Origin: Bacillota bacterium
GTDB lineage: Bacteria > Bacillota > Bacilli > Tumebacillales > Effusibacillaceae
Length of the DNA stretch: 5,715 nt
Reading direction: 5' to 3'
NCBI GenBank assembly: GCA_020059765.1
Contig: JAGVBM010000103.1
Coordinates: forward strand, 1 to 5,715
The notes below the pieces were generated by a model, which worked only from the letters and a program-made list of their open reading frames with translations, ran no database searches and was not told the DNA's origin. The translations under genes and the position numbers were made by a program. Numbering within the stretch: position 1 is the first letter of the stretch; each line of letters begins with the position of its first letter. Positions 5,437-5,715 of the stretch are shown in pieces.

Positions 5437-5715
5437 TCAAAGCTTTTGTTCCTGTACATGCATCCGGCTTTGCGACGGCAGACGGAAGACCCGTGCGAAC
5501 ATCAGGAAACAGATTACGCCGCCCATGACAATCACCAATCCGCCGCCAATCACCACTGGCTGGACGGTAAACGCCTCATGCAGCCAGCCGGAGGTCAGCA
5601 TCGCCAACACCATGAATCCGTTAAAGATCGTTTGCACACTCATTGTGGAACGTCCCTGATAGTCGAAATCAACCTTGGTTTGCATCAATGTTGCCATCCC
5701 CACCATGAAAGCGAT
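5437..5715 (-). CDS. Major facilitator superfamily transporter, C-terminal part
   Basis: This is the last 92 residues of a membrane transporter whose frame is open at the right edge of the window, so the start and most of the protein are missing. The visible part begins in a helix end (IAFMVGMATLMQTKVD), then a basic loop YQGRSTMSVQTIFNG that resembles the RGR-type cytoplasmic loop before helix 11 of MFS proteins. Two hydrophobic segments follow (around FMVLAMLTSGWL, and PVVIGGGLVIVMGGVICFLMF), then a short charged tail ending KL. This fits helices 11 and 12 of a 12-helix efflux-type MFS protein. The substrate cannot be inferred. Its stop is 15 bp from the glycosylase start, and the glycosylase ribosome site lies within that gap, suggesting one transcript. 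The call rests on a short fragment and another multi-helix permease remains possible. Confidence 0.72.
   Translation of the reverse strand: MAFMVGMATLMQTKVDFDYQGRSTMSVQTIFNGFMVLAMLTSGWLHEAFTVQPVVIGGGLVIVMGGVICFLMFARVFRLPSQSRMHVQEQKL

Overview
This 5.7 kb window looks like ordinary chromosome from a Gram-positive, Bacillota-type organism. The pointers are strong purine-rich ribosome binding sites (AGGGAGG-like) 6-9 nt before most starts, GTG as well as ATG starts, moderate G+C with AT-rich intergenic stretches, and a paired NfeD-like/flotillin gene set like yuaF-floT of Bacillus subtilis. A member of the Bacillales or Alicyclobacillaceae would fit, but the genus cannot be fixed from the sequence. 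I see no insertion sequence, CRISPR array, tRNA, rRNA or phage gene.

Layout. (1) 70-522 (+): a PaaI-type hotdog thioesterase. (2) 567-2036 (-): flotillin FloT, preceded in the same operon by 2053-2574 (-), a short NfeD/YuaF-like membrane protein. A sigma-A-like promoter sits just before the NfeD gene. The thioesterase and floT converge on a hairpin at 530-566. (3) 2669-3565 (-): a LysR-family regulator of the CysL/YeiE type, with a GTG start. (4) 3698-4714 (+): a YeiH-family (UPF0324, 'putative sulfate exporter') membrane protein transcribed divergently from the regulator. The 132-bp gap between them holds a perfect CATAAG-N6-CTTATG dyad and two candidate promoters that overlap each other. 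(5) 4762-5421 (-): an AlkA-like HhH-GPD DNA glycosylase, converging with the YeiH gene on an 11-bp hairpin. (6) 5437-5715 (-): the 3' end of a major facilitator transporter that runs out of the window and probably shares a transcript with the glycosylase gene.

How they fit together. NfeD and FloT proteins are expected to work together in membrane microdomains. The LysR/YeiH pair has the same neighbourhood as E. coli yeiE-yeiH and probably forms a self-contained, sulfur-anion-related regulator/transporter unit. The thioesterase and the glycosylase/MFS pair look like unrelated housekeeping neighbours. Three starts are better placed downstream of the longest open frame (NfeD 2574, FloT 2036, YeiH GTG 3698), each because a clean ribosome binding site points to it.

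I found no convincing undescribed system. The most informative part is the regulator/transporter intergenic region.
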